The notes: generated by a model from the sequence alone, not told the origin. Shown: positions 37,409 through 47,285, counted from the stretch's first letter. The stretch: DNA of 64,000 nucleotides from Cognataquiflexum rubidum (GCF_022538115.1 NZ_JAKZAL010000013.1:1-64000), one strand, 5' to 3'. Numbers and translations: made by a program.

Positions 37409-39817
37409 ATGTTTCGCAACTACTTACTCATCGGCTGGAGAAACCTGAAAAGAAACAAACTCAGATCAGGTATTCACATTTTGGGGTTGTCAATCGGGAT
37501 ATCCATCTGTTTCCTGATTTTCAATATTTTTTGGTATGCCCATAGCTTTGACAAATTCCATCCGGATTCGGAACAAATATTCCGGATGGGGATGATTACC
37601 GATTTTGGAGATGGTGAATTCCCGAACTCAGGCGTGCCCGGACCTTTGGGTGAAGTGGTCGAATCGGAGTTGACAGGTATCGTCCATAAAGGTAGACTTT
37701 ACACCCTTTGGGAGACCTTGGTGATACTTCCCGAATCCAATAAAGTAATCGGTAGAACCAATACAGTGACTTTTGCAGATGCCGGATTTTTTAAAATTTT
37801 CCCCAGAAAATGGCTGGCAGGAAGCCCTGAAAACTCACTGGAAAATCCCAATTCTGCGGTAATCAGTCTTGCTTCACTTGAAAAGTATTTTCCTGGACAA
37901 CAGCCTTTGGATGTTTTGGGAAAGGGAATCATTTACTCCGATGCGGATACCATCTCGGCACAGGTGACTGGTGTGGTGGCTGATTTTGAAGAAAATACCG
38001 ACCTCGTTTTTACCGATTTCATTTCCTTTTCTACAATCAAAAGCATGGAAAAAGAAAATTGGTTCGGACTTGACTCTTGGGGAAATGTCAATTCCAGTTC
38101 CCAGCTTTTTATCAAAAAAGAATTTTTAAAGTCCGAAGCAGACCTCAACCTGGGTTTGGACAATATCTCCAAAAAGTACCTCAACAAAGAAGGGGGAAAT
38201 TCAAGATTTACCATACAGCCCTTGTCAGAAATCCATTTTGACCAATCTGACCCTGGCCCGCAATCCGTCTCCAAGATTTTCCTGAAAGGCCTGATATTTA
38301 TTGGGTTGATCATTTTGACATTGGCATGCCTGAATTTTATCAACCTCGAAACAGCCCAAGCAATCGGCCGGGCCAAGGAAGTGGGAATCAGAAAAACCCT
38401 TGGGGGTGACAGGTCCCAATTGGTCTTTCAGTTTTTGTCAGAAACATACCTGATTGTTTTCTTTTCCTGCCTTTTGGGCATTGTGCTGACGGAGGGATTG
38501 GCGATGGTTTTCAGAAATTACCTTCCTTCAGGTCTCGAAGTGGATTATCTCAGTCTGGAAAACCTTGGGTTTTTGGCAGTGATTTCCATTTTGTTGACAC
38601 TTTTGGCGGGTATTTATCCTTCACTTATTTTGGCCAATTATGATCCTCAGCGTGCCCTCAAAGGCGAGAAGGGGCAAAGCGGAAAGTTTTCCATCGGGGT
38701 TTTTCTAAGAAAAAACCTTGCCGTCCTTCAGTTTGCGAGTTCCATTGGTTTCATCATTTTGGTTTCGGTGATTTCATTTCAGATGAAATACCTTTCAAGC
38801 CAACCATTAGGCTTTGAACGTGAGGCAGTGGTCTATACCCAACTGCCTTTTATGGCCGGTATAGACAAAGCCGAAAGGATAAGAGAGCGGATCTCTCAGT
38901 TCAGCTTTGTCAAAAATGCAAGTTTGAGTGGGGATTTGGTATCCTCTGAAGGGCTTTGGACCTCAGATATTTATGTGCCAAAAGATACCTCTGAGGCCCG
39001 CTATTATGTACAGGTCAAAAATGTCGATTCCTCCTTTGTCGCTGTCAATGGCCTCAGGATTCTTGCTGGAAAAACCGGATCAAACCAAGCTGACGAAATC
39101 ATGGTCAATGAGGCTTTTACCAAAGAAATCGGAGCGGCAAGTCCTGATGAAGTCGTGGGAAAATTGGTGAGGTTCGGTGCCACCCAGAGGAAAATCACTG
39201 GAGTGGTCAATGATTTTAATTCGCGGACTTTGAGGGAAGAAATCCGGCCTTTGGTATTCTCTTATGTTCCTGAAGGTTTTCATGTGTTGAATATCAAACT
39301 CGAAAAAGGATATAATCTCGCTCTCTCCAAAACTGAAATGGAGGGGATTTTCAAGGAAATTTATCCCTATGATGAATCCGAATTCAAATTTTTGGATGAT
39401 GCCATAGCCTCGTTTTACGAGGAGGATCTGAAAATCAGAAATGTATTGGGTATGGCCTGTATCCTTGCAGTGATCATTTCTGCGATGGGATTGTTTGGGC
39501 TTTCATCCTATACGATTGCGCAGCGAACAAAAGAAATCAGCATCAGAAAAGTGTTGGGCGCGTCCATTATGCAGATTTTGGGACTGATATCACGGGAATA
39601 TGTTATCCTGATTTTGGTGTCCTTTGTCTTGGCCGTGTACCCTGCTTATTATTTCCTAAACGAGTGGCTGAATTCCTTCAGCTACAAAGTGGAAATGCCC
39701 TATTTCATTTATGGGCTTTCAGGCCTTGGGGTAATGTTTCTCTGCCTGCTGATCGTAGGGTTACATTCCTATGCTGCTGCCCAGACCAATCCTGCGAAGA
39801 TTTTGAAGGATGAATGA
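37409..39817 (+). CDS. FtsX/MacB-type ABC permease 3 (divergent)
   Basis: An 802-residue permease of the same layout, the most divergent of the six. The N-terminal helix lies in GLSIGISICFLIFNIFWYAH, the first FtsX block near 290-420 has LNFINLETAQAIGRAKEVGI and RKTLGGDRSQL, and the second block near 680-800 has QRTKEISIRKVLGASI. The first periplasmic domain keeps the FFKIFPRKWLAG pattern of MacB_PCD. It ends NPAKILKDE. No ATPase domain. It is flanked by copies 1 and 2 of the 160-bp element, which are inverted relative to each other. Confidence 0.92.
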   Translation: MFRNYLLIGWRNLKRNKLRSGIHILGLSIGISICFLIFNIFWYAHSFDKFHPDSEQIFRMGMITDFGDGEFPNSGVPGPLGEVVESELTGIVHKGRLYTLWETLVILPESNKVIGRTNTVTFADAGFFKIFPRKWLAGSPENSLENPNSAVISLASLEKYFPGQQPLDVLGKGIIYSDADTISAQVTGVVADFEENTDLVFTDFISFSTIKSMEKENWFGLDSWGNVNSSSQLFIKKEFLKSEADLNLGLDNISKKYLNKEGGNSRFTIQPLSEIHFDQSDPGPQSVSKIFLKGLIFIGLIILTLACLNFINLETAQAIGRAKEVGIRKTLGGDRSQLVFQFLSETYLIVFFSCLLGIVLTEGLAMVFRNYLPSGLEVDYLSLENLGFLAVISILLTLLAGIYPSLILANYDPQRALKGEKGQSGKFSIGVFLRKNLAVLQFASSIGFIILVSVISFQMKYLSSQPLGFEREAVVYTQLPFMAGIDKAERIRERISQFSFVKNASLSGDLVSSEGLWTSDIYVPKDTSEARYYVQVKNVDSSFVAVNGLRILAGKTGSNQADEIMVNEAFTKEIGAASPDEVVGKLVRFGATQRKITGVVNDFNSRTLREEIRPLVFSYVPEGFHVLNIKLEKGYNLALSKTEMEGIFKEIYPYDESEFKFLDDAIASFYEEDLKIRNVLGMACILAVIISAMGLFGLSSYTIAQRTKEISIRKVLGASIMQILGLISREYVILILVSFVLAVYPAYYFLNEWLNSFSYKVEMPYFIYGLSGLGVMFLCLLIVGLHSYAAAQTNPAKILKDE

Positions 39818-40021
39818 GTTTATGAAGACACAAGATGCAAGACATAAGATTCAAGACTGAATTCTCGAAAGGAAGAGGATGTCTTGAAGGTACAAAGTAT
39901 TAAGTACCAAGTACCAAGAGCCCCGACGACGCAGACAACTGCATAAAAGGTTCAAGATGTAAGACTTGGGGAATTCAGAATTAAGGATGATGAATTAAAA
40001 ATGACTTGGTATTCGTCACTC
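39818..40021 (+). repeat. Heptamer repeats after permease 3
   Basis: AAGACACAAGATGCAAGACATAAG words, then GTACCAA heptamers near 39898-39918. Non-coding, no terminator recognised. Confidence 0.6.
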
Positions 40022-40181
40022 TGAGTCCCCAACATTTAGAAAATGTTCAGAAAAGGAATGACGGTTGGTCTTGCGTCATCTTGAATCCGAGGTACGAGGA
40101 TGAAAGATCTCAGAAAAAAGAGACCCTTCGCTTCACTCAGGGTGACGACCAAGAGATTCACGTCATTGGTAGCGAAGCGAA
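40022..40181 (-). repeat. Dispersed 160-bp element, copy 2 (inverted)
   Basis: The reverse complement of the element at 34281 and 45627, with the AACATTTAGAAAATGTT hairpin near its left end. Followed by a REP-like word and, to 40387, another G-poor ACAAC leader. Confidence 0.85.
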
Positions 40182-40263
40182 GAGTCTCAATTTAAAGAGA
40201 TTCTTCTCCCGTACAGCTGTCGGGATCCGCAGGCTGCGGTTCAGAATGACGGATTCCGCAACC

Positions 40264-40387
40264 TGACAACGCGAAGCAGACAACCATTACAACCATTACA
40301 ACAACTATAACAACTACAACCTTACAGCTTTCCAACCTTTAAATTTTAAAATTTTCCAATCTTTCAATTTTCCAATCTTCAAATTCC
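40264..40387 (+). repeat. G-poor leader before permease 4
   Basis: ACAACC/ATTACAACC words followed by an AATTTTCCAATCTTTCAA-type pyrimidine/A tract up to the ATG. Only a few G residues, all near the left end or in a single AGCT. Confidence 0.6.
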
Positions 40388-42799
40388 ATGTGGACATACT
40401 ACCTTAAAATAGCTTGGCGTAACCTGAGGAAAAACAAACTTTTCTCTTTCCTCAATATTTCCGGTCTTTCTATTGGGATGGCTGTATGTATTCTGATCAT
40501 GCTTTTTGTCAGTTATGAGCGGGATTTTGATGGATTCCAATCCAAAAATACTTTCCGTCTCAATGAAGTTCAAAAGTGGGAGGGGATGGTTTCTCCCCAA
40601 AAGGTAGCACTGACCATGTACCCCATGGGTCCGACATTGATGGAAGAAATGCCCGAGGTAGAGAACTTTACCCGGGTTACCCAAGGAGGGGAAATGGTCC
40701 TTAGAAACGGAGAAAAAGAAACTTCTCTTAAAAGTATCTTATGGGCAGATTCTACATTTTTTGACCTATTTGATTTTCGGATGTTGGAAGGCGATCCAAA
40801 TTCTGCCCTGAAGGAACCAAATAGCATGGTGCTGACCGCTTCATCTGCCAAGCTGATTTTCGGTGATGAACCGGCGATGGGTAAGACAGTATTCAGTTCG
40901 GCTCAGGACAGTAGTTATTATAGGATTACCGGGGTGATGGAAGATATCCCAGCCAATTCACATTTGCAATTTGAAGGATTGACTTCTTTTAGCACCTACT
41001 TTAGTCCTCAGGCGATGGGTGATTGGGAAGCCAATTGGTATACGACCTATCTCAAATTGGCGGTGGGAGCTGACATTTCCCATCTCGAATCCAAATTTCC
41101 GGAATATCTTGTGTCCCATTTAGGGGAGGAAAGGGCGAAAGAGTTTGAGCTTTTTCTGCAACCAATTCAAGAAATCCATGCAAATTCATCAGAGATTACG
41201 CATGATTATTTTAATTACAGAAAATTTGATGGAGCATATACGCAGGTGTTTTTTTACATCGGATTGATAGTGCTGTTTATTGCTGGGATCAATTTTGTAA
41301 ACCTCTCCTCTGCAAAGTCCATTGGAAGGTCCATGGAAATCGGGGTGAGGAAAGCTTCAGGAGCTTTAAAATCCCAGTTGTTTATCCAATTTATCGGTGA
41401 ATCCATCTTCATCAGTTTGATTGCATTGTTTTTTGCGGTTGGGTTGGTTTTGCTTGCTTTGCCATATCTCAATGAATTCAGCCAAAGACAATTGGATTTT
41501 CCTTTGTTTTCCAATCCTATCCTTTTGCTCAATCTGATTTTGGGTGCTGTTGTAGTGGGAGTACTTTCAGGAACTTATCCGGCCTTATATCTTTCTAATT
41601 TCCGTCCGGCAAAAGTATTGAAAGGTTCACCTGAAGTCGGAAATAATAAATCAGAATTCAGAAATGCACTAGTCGTTGTCCAGTTTGCGGGCGCCGTATT
41701 CCTGATTGTCACCACACTTTTTGCGACACAACAGATCAGGTTTATGCAGCAAAAGGACCTCGGTTTTTCCCATGATCAGGTGCTGACCATTCCCTTGAAT
41801 CAGCGTTTCTTTTCGAGGTATGAATCCATGAAGCAAGAACTTCTTTCAAATCCGGCCATAGAAAAGGTAACCGGATCGGGTCAACGGCTTGGTAATAATC
41901 TCCATCAGACAGGAATTGTATTCCGGGGAGATGGACCGGAGAGAATTCTTTCTACTTCCCACGTGGTGGTTGATCCGGATTATCTTGATGTGTATCAAAT
42001 CGACTTGATCGCAGGCAGGGATTTTGACCAAAACGTAAGTACCGACAATGGCAATGCATTTATCATCAATGAATCACTTGCCAAAGAATTGCTCAAAAGT
42101 GAAGGCAATGCCCGACCGATTGAGTCTTTGATCGGGCAACCCATCGGCTTGGCTTGGATGGATTCTGTTGGACAGATTGTGGGTATTTCCAAGGATTTCA
42201 ACTTCAATTCCCTTCACCATAAGATTGAGTCCTTGGCCATATTCAACAAAAAAGATTGGGGCTATTCCGAGATCTCTGTCAAAATCAAAGGCGATGCAGC
42301 TCCTGCAGCAATCGCACATATCGAGTCGGTGTGGAACACAATGATACCGGAAGAGGAATTTCAATATAAGTTTTTGGACGACCACTTTAATGAAATGTAC
42401 CGTGCCGATCAGACTTTGAATACCATTGTCGGCATGCTGACTTTGCTGTCCATCCTGATATCCTGCTTGGGTTTGTTTGGGTTGGTGTCCTTCACCACCG
42501 AACAGCGGGTGAAAGAAATCGGAATCCGTAAAGTGCTTGGTGCATCCGTTGGCGGAGTGGTGGCTATGCTCTCCAAGGATTTTATGAAATTGATATTGGT
42601 GGCTATTCTGATTGCGATCCCGATTTCATGGTTTGTGGTAGACAGCTGGATTCAGGACTTTGCATACCGGATAGATTTGGATTGGTGGGTGTTTGGTTTA
42701 GCCGGAATGGTTGCCTTAGTAATTGCATTGGCTACTGTCAGTTCGCAGGCCTTCAAAGCTGCGATGATGAATCCTGTGGATAGCCTTAAGAGCGAATAA
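40388..42799 (+). CDS. FtsX/MacB-type ABC permease 4
   Basis: An 803-residue permease with the duplicated MacB_PCD/FtsX layout. It has the N-terminal GLSIGMAVCILIMLFVSYE helix, the first FtsX block near 285-410 (INFVNLSSAKSIGRSMEIGV, RKASGALKSQ), and the second block near 670-795 (EQRVKEIGIRKVLGASVGG). The periplasmic domain shows FFDLFDFRMLEGDPNSALKE, the MacB_PCD pattern. It ends NPVDSLKSE. Likely an inner-membrane component needing a separate ATPase. Confidence 0.93.
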   Translation: MWTYYLKIAWRNLRKNKLFSFLNISGLSIGMAVCILIMLFVSYERDFDGFQSKNTFRLNEVQKWEGMVSPQKVALTMYPMGPTLMEEMPEVENFTRVTQGGEMVLRNGEKETSLKSILWADSTFFDLFDFRMLEGDPNSALKEPNSMVLTASSAKLIFGDEPAMGKTVFSSAQDSSYYRITGVMEDIPANSHLQFEGLTSFSTYFSPQAMGDWEANWYTTYLKLAVGADISHLESKFPEYLVSHLGEERAKEFELFLQPIQEIHANSSEITHDYFNYRKFDGAYTQVFFYIGLIVLFIAGINFVNLSSAKSIGRSMEIGVRKASGALKSQLFIQFIGESIFISLIALFFAVGLVLLALPYLNEFSQRQLDFPLFSNPILLLNLILGAVVVGVLSGTYPALYLSNFRPAKVLKGSPEVGNNKSEFRNALVVVQFAGAVFLIVTTLFATQQIRFMQQKDLGFSHDQVLTIPLNQRFFSRYESMKQELLSNPAIEKVTGSGQRLGNNLHQTGIVFRGDGPERILSTSHVVVDPDYLDVYQIDLIAGRDFDQNVSTDNGNAFIINESLAKELLKSEGNARPIESLIGQPIGLAWMDSVGQIVGISKDFNFNSLHHKIESLAIFNKKDWGYSEISVKIKGDAAPAAIAHIESVWNTMIPEEEFQYKFLDDHFNEMYRADQTLNTIVGMLTLLSILISCLGLFGLVSFTTEQRVKEIGIRKVLGASVGGVVAMLSKDFMKLILVAILIAIPISWFVVDSWIQDFAYRIDLDWWVFGLAGMVALVIALATVSSQAFKAAMMNPVDSLKSE

Positions 42800-42965
42800 A
42801 TAGAGGCGAGAGGCAAGAGACAAGAAGCGAGAGACGAGACTTGGGGAATTCAGAGTTAAGAATGATGAATTAATAATGACTTAGTATCCGTCACTCTGAG
42901 TGAAGCGAAGAGTCTCAATTTAGAGAGATTCTTCACCTCCGCAGGTTGCGGTTCAGAATGACGGA

Positions 42966-43066
42966 TTCCACATCCTGAAAACGCGAAGCAGACAACCATT
43001 ATAACAACTAGAACAATTATAACCCTTACAACAAAACAAGCCTCCAAACTTTAAACAAAACCCGCC
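42966..43066 (+). repeat. REP-like word and ACAACC leader before permease 5
   Basis: The gap 42800-43066 has GAGAGGCAAGAGAC words, a REP-like word (CTGAGTGAAGCGAAGAGTCTC near 42896-42916), and then a G-poor ACAACCATT/ACAACTAG tract to the ATG. Confidence 0.6.
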
Positions 43067-45424
43067 ATGTGGAAAAACTATCTAAAAATCGCCTGGAGAA
43101 ATATCCTTAGAAGTAAAGGATTTTCTATTATCAATATCGGAGGGCTGGGAATCGGGATTGCTGCCTCGGTCTTGATCCTGATCTGGATCCAGTTTGAGCT
43201 TTCTATTGACAGGTTTTATGCCCATTCGGACAGGGTTTATGCGGTTTGGCGCAATACCACTATGGACGGTGAAGTGATGAGTTGGGACTATACGCCCGCA
43301 CCTTATGGTCCTGCGATGAAGGATAAATTCCCCGAAGTGGAGGAAACCACAAGGCTTACAGAATGGGACCCGCATCTTTTGACCTTGGGATCAAACAGCT
43401 TCTATGAAAAGACGACTTTTGTGGATCCCGGTTTCTTTAAGTTGTTTACTTTTGAAGTCATTTCCGGTGATACCGAGTCTGCTTTGTCTGTTCCGGATGG
43501 AATTATTCTAACCAAAACTGTTGCAGAAAAGCTTTTTGGAAAAGAAGATCCAATGGGAAAAACAGTTGTTTTAGAAAAGCAACTTGATTTCCAAGTCATG
43601 GCGGTGGTTCAGGATCTACCACAAAACACCAACTTCAATTACACTGTTTTTTTGCCCTTCAAAAAACTGGAATCAATGGGTTGGGCGGATTCTTTTTGGG
43701 GCAATAATTCTTACAGGACTTTTGCAATGCTTCATGAAAGTACAGATGTAAATGAATTCAATGAAAAATTTGCAGGATTTACCGCCATGAATACGGAAGA
43801 CAAAAGCGTAAGCGATTTTTTGTTCCCCATGTCTGACCTGCATCTGTATTCGAAATTTGAAAACGGTGTTTCTGTCGGCGGCAGGATCGAGCTGATCCGT
43901 TTGTTTGGGGGAGTAGCGCTTGTCATTTTGCTATTGGCCTGTATTAATTTTATCAACCTCAGCACTGCCCAAAGTGAAAACAGGGCAAAAGAAGTCGGTG
44001 TTAAAAAAATTTCAGGTGCCGGAAGGGGAATGTTGGTTTGGCAGTTTTTAGTTGAATCAGTCATGATTGCCTTGTTTGCTTATGGATTTGCATTGACGAT
44101 TGTTGCGATCGCCTTGCCTTACTTCAGTAATTTTATCGGAAAGGAACTTCAAAGTCCCTTTTCCAATCCTTTGTTTTGGGTAATTTCTTTTGTCTATGTC
44201 ATGGTCATCGGGATATTGGCCGGAAGTTATCCTGCTTTTTTGATGAGTTCCTTCAAACCTACTTCAGTATTCAAACTGAAATTGAATGCCAAGAAATATT
44301 GGGTCAATCCACGTGAGGCTTTGGTGGTTTTCCAATTTGCAGTGGTAGCCATATTGATTTCGAGCGTATGGATTATCCGAGATCAGATGGACCATGTCCA
44401 AAACAGGGATCTTGGGTTGGACAAGGAAAACCTCATTTACCATCAGGTCTCCGGAACAATGCAGGAAAACATGGTGGCTTTCCGCAATGAACTGTTGGCT
44501 CTAAAAGAGGTCAATTCTGTCAGTTATACTTTTTCTCCCATTACCGAGCTGCACAGTGATACCAATATGATGAAATGGCAGGGCAAAGATGATAGTTACA
44601 GACCCGCCATGTACCGAATGGGAGCAGATGCGAACTTGGTTGAAACTGCCGGATTTGAATTGATTGCAGGAAGGGATATCGATGTATATACTTTCCCAAG
44701 TGACAGCAATGCAGTTTTGATCAATGAAACCGCAGCTATTAGAATGGGTTTTGAAGATCCTTTGGGACAGGTGATCCAAGACGATGACCTGAGTTTTACT
44801 GTTGTCGGCGTGGTGAAGGATTTTATAATGGAATCGCCTTTTGATGAGGTATTGCCTATTTTGGTCTTTGGTCCAAAAAGAAATCTGAGTTTTATCCATG
44901 TCCGTCTAAATCCCGGAGAGGACTATTCCGAAATAATGGCAAATGTTGAAGCCGTTTTTGCCAAGTTCAATCCGGGAGCTCCTTTTGATTATAATTTTGT
45001 AGATCAGGTCCATGCCCGAAAGTTTGAATCCCAGAAACGTACTGCTCAATTGACAGGATTATTTACGGTCTTGGCTGTTCTCATTTCCTGCATGGGGCTT
45101 TTTGGATTGGCCACTTTCATAGCAGAGCAAAGAAGAAAGGAAATCTCAGTCAGGAAAGTTTTAGGGGCATCCATACCCGGTTTGGTGAGGTTGATTTCCT
45201 CCGAATTTACAAAGTTGGTCCTGATCGCTGTGTTGCTTGGAATACCAGTCACATGGTATTTTATGGATTCTTGGTTAGAAACCTTTGATTATAGAATCTC
45301 CATCGATTGGAAGATCTTCCTTTGGACAGCGCTTGCGGCTTTGGGGATCGCATTTTTGACAGTCAGTTCGCAGGCCATCAAAACCGCCATGATCAATCCG
45401 GCAAAGGTGCTGAAGAGTGAGTGA
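43067..45424 (+). CDS. FtsX/MacB-type ABC permease 5
   Basis: A 785-residue permease, the shortest of the six. N-terminal helix GLGIGIAASVLILIWIQFEL, MacB_PCD periplasmic domain, first FtsX block near 280-400 (INFINLSTAQSENRAKEVGV and KKISGAGRG, where others have RK.(M/L)G), second block near 660-780 (EQRRKEISVRKVLGASI). It ends NPAKVLKSE. The Lys-Lys for Arg-Lys change in the first block is a small oddity. No terminator seen; repeats follow. Confidence 0.93.
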   Translation: MWKNYLKIAWRNILRSKGFSIINIGGLGIGIAASVLILIWIQFELSIDRFYAHSDRVYAVWRNTTMDGEVMSWDYTPAPYGPAMKDKFPEVEETTRLTEWDPHLLTLGSNSFYEKTTFVDPGFFKLFTFEVISGDTESALSVPDGIILTKTVAEKLFGKEDPMGKTVVLEKQLDFQVMAVVQDLPQNTNFNYTVFLPFKKLESMGWADSFWGNNSYRTFAMLHESTDVNEFNEKFAGFTAMNTEDKSVSDFLFPMSDLHLYSKFENGVSVGGRIELIRLFGGVALVILLLACINFINLSTAQSENRAKEVGVKKISGAGRGMLVWQFLVESVMIALFAYGFALTIVAIALPYFSNFIGKELQSPFSNPLFWVISFVYVMVIGILAGSYPAFLMSSFKPTSVFKLKLNAKKYWVNPREALVVFQFAVVAILISSVWIIRDQMDHVQNRDLGLDKENLIYHQVSGTMQENMVAFRNELLALKEVNSVSYTFSPITELHSDTNMMKWQGKDDSYRPAMYRMGADANLVETAGFELIAGRDIDVYTFPSDSNAVLINETAAIRMGFEDPLGQVIQDDDLSFTVVGVVKDFIMESPFDEVLPILVFGPKRNLSFIHVRLNPGEDYSEIMANVEAVFAKFNPGAPFDYNFVDQVHARKFESQKRTAQLTGLFTVLAVLISCMGLFGLATFIAEQRRKEISVRKVLGASIPGLVRLISSEFTKLVLIAVLLGIPVTWYFMDSWLETFDYRISIDWKIFLWTALAALGIAFLTVSSQAIKTAMINPAKVLKSE

Positions 45425-45626
45425 GGGAAAGGTGGGAAGTAAGAAGTCAGAAGTCGGAAGTATGTGACATATCCTGAAATGAGTCCAAAAGTAAAGGGAA
45501 TTTTAATTGAACAAAGTACCAAGTACCAAGACTTGGGAAATTAAGAATTGTAAGACCCGTGTTACCGGCATACTCCCAGTGAAGTATCTCAGTTAAATGA
45601 GATTTTTCACCTTCGCAGGCTACGGT

Positions 45627-45785
45627 TACCAATGACGTGAATCTCTTGGTCGTCACCCTGAGTGAAGCGAAGGGTCTCTTTTTTCTGAGATCTTTCATCC
45701 TCGTACCTCGGATTCAAGGTGACGCAAGACCAACCGTCATTCCTTTTCTGAACATTTTAAAATGTTGGGGACTCAGAATGACGGA
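45627..45785 (+). repeat. Dispersed 160-bp element, copy 3
   Basis: A direct copy of the element at 34281, one base shorter, with AACATTTTAAAATGTT in the hairpin region. It lies in the 567-bp gap (45425-45991) after permease 5, together with GTACCAA heptamers near 45513-45530. Confidence 0.85.
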
Positions 45786-45894
45786 TTCCCAAACCCGAAA
45801 ACAGTGACACCCCGCAGCAGGCAACCAAAAAAGACCCAAGATACAGTGAAAGTCCAACCCCGAAGCCTTGAACTATTGAATTCCCCAAACCAGA

Positions 45895-45957
45895 CAACAT
45901 TGACAAGGCGCAGCAAACAACCATTACAACCACTAGAACAATTACAACCACAATAAC
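45895..45957 (+). repeat. Orphan ACAACC tract
   Basis: A tract of ACAACCATT/ACAACCACT words like the permease leaders, but not followed by a permease start. It abuts the 3' end of the minus-strand methyltransferase gene, with an AGATTCTTCGCTGCACTCAG REP-like word between them. It may be a leftover of a lost or moved permease. Confidence 0.6.
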
Positions 45958-45991
45958 TGAGATTCTTCGCTGCACTCAGAATGACGAATTC

Positions 45992-46705
45992 TCATTCCTT
46001 CTCAAAAACCAAAAAGTGCTGTATTTTCATAAACTGACCGTTTTGGACTAGGGTGAAACCATTGGCTGACAACTCTTTGGTAACCTGCTCGACAGTCATT
46101 TTGTGAAGTCTTTTGATGGCGACTTTTGGGTCCTCTCCACGGTATTCGATTAGGAGGAGTTTGCCGTCCGGTTTGAGGGATTTTTTGATGTTCTGCAGTA
46201 CTTCATGCGGATACTCCAACTCATGGTACACGTCTACCATGATGGCAAGGTTAATGGAATTTTCTGGAAGCATGGGTGATTTCTCTGTTCCTTTGATCGT
46301 CACCACATTGTCAAAACCGAGTTCTTTGCTGCGATCCTCCAAGTATTTGATCGCCGGATCCTGGATTTCGATGGCATACACTTTGCCCTCAGGCACTTTC
46401 TTGGCGATTCTGAAAGTATAATATCCCGATCCTGCTCCGATATCCGCCACTACACTTTTTTTGTCAATGGGAAGGTTTTTGATTGCCAACTCTGTATTTT
46501 CTTCCTGTGGACGGGTGGAGCGTTCCAGCCAACTCATACCCATAAAGTTCATGACCTGTGATATTTCCCTCCCCATATAGACTTTGCCTGTGCCGTCACG
46601 GTCAGGGGTTTTGTAAGTGTAGATGGCATCGGTTTTTGTTTGGGTTTGCCCAAATAGAGTTGATACGAAGAAAAGGAGAATGACAGGCAGCAGAAATTTT
46701 TTCAT
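45992..46705 (-). CDS. Exported class I SAM-dependent methyltransferase
   Basis: A 237-residue protein with a clear Sec signal peptide (KKFLLPVILLFFVSTLFGQ) ahead of a class I methyltransferase domain. The SAM motifs are visible: VADIGAGSGYYTFRIA (motif I, near residue 86), the acidic VYAIEIQD end of beta-2, LAIMVDVYHELEYP (motif II/III region) and KPDGKLLLIEYRG. Signal peptides on SAM enzymes are unusual since SAM is cytoplasmic, but this arrangement recurs in Bacteroidota and Planctomycetes. Substrate unknown. It is the only minus-strand gene inside the permease block. Confidence 0.88.
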   Translation of the reverse strand: MKKFLLPVILLFFVSTLFGQTQTKTDAIYTYKTPDRDGTGKVYMGREISQVMNFMGMSWLERSTRPQEENTELAIKNLPIDKKSVVADIGAGSGYYTFRIAKKVPEGKVYAIEIQDPAIKYLEDRSKELGFDNVVTIKGTEKSPMLPENSINLAIMVDVYHELEYPHEVLQNIKKSLKPDGKLLLIEYRGEDPKVAIKRLHKMTVEQVTKELSANGFTLVQNGQFMKIQHFLVFEKE

Positions 46706-46959
46706 GGCGAAAAGGAAATTCAGTAAAAAGAAATCTTAACAATATACCCAAAAAACGCCCTTTACCTGTAATTGTTTTGACCGATACTGGACAAATACTG
46801 TTCGTATTCAAAGAAGGGTTTAGATTGAAACCTATCCAATTGAAGAAATAACGAAGATTTGACCTTTGGCATGTTTTTGGGCTTAGTGGATTCAGGCAAC
46901 CACACAAACGGTTTTAATTTTCCTGAATCCTAAACCAACTATTTTCAAGGACAATTAGA
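46706..46959. other. Intergenic gap with no clear gene
   Basis: AT-rich upstream region of the methyltransferase gene. I see no gene. It presumably carries its promoter. Confidence 0.35.
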
Positions 46960-47031
46960 ATGGATGTTTTGGGCCAAGGTTTTCCGCCTCACAAACCGAA
47001 ACGTTCTTTCCATCGAGGTATTTTAGTTTAG
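46960..47031 (+). CDS. Candidate 23-residue basic peptide
   Basis: A short frame, MDVLGQGFPPHKPKRSFHRG plus three residues, with an AAGGA about 8 nt before its ATG and a strong terminator starting 10 bp after the stop. The peptide is basic and proline-containing. I do not recognise it. The terminator has no other gene upstream on that strand, which is the main reason to list it. It could equally be a small RNA. Confidence 0.3.
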   Translation: MDVLGQGFPPHKPKRSFHRGILV

Positions 47032-47040
47032 TTATATAGA

Positions 47041-47077
47041 GCAAGGTCAGGATTTTGTCCCGGCCTTGCTTTTTTTT
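47041..47077 (+). terminator. Rho-independent terminator without an annotated gene
   Basis: An 8-bp stem (GCAAGGTC / GGCCTTGC, one T-G pair, 13-nt loop) followed by eight T. It reads rightward, yet the nearest rightward annotated gene ends at 45424. It probably ends a short transcript beginning after 46706. Confidence 0.75.
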
Positions 47078-47086
47078 GCCCGTAGG

Positions 47087-47102
47087 CGAACAATAATGTC
47101 CG
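47087..47102. promoter_or_regulatory. Palindrome CGAACA-N4-TGTCCG, possible operator
   Basis: Arms of 6 bp with one mismatch, preceded by GCCCGTAGG. It is related to the palindromes at 34107 and 52348 and lies 284 bp before permease 6. A downstream GGCATGGAAGTGGGA word is shared with the copy at 34107. Confidence 0.4.
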
Positions 47103-47285
47103 TGATTTTATGGATTTTCACCTCCAATCAGCGATTATTGTGTGTTTTGGCTGTTTTTGGATTGGCATGGAAGTGGGACTGAAGTTAGGAGGTTAGGAAG
47201 GATGGAAGTAGGGAAGTATGGAATACGATTTACGAGGCAAATCAAGGATTGAATGTTATGGCTTACATCCTGCGTTTTTTCTAAA

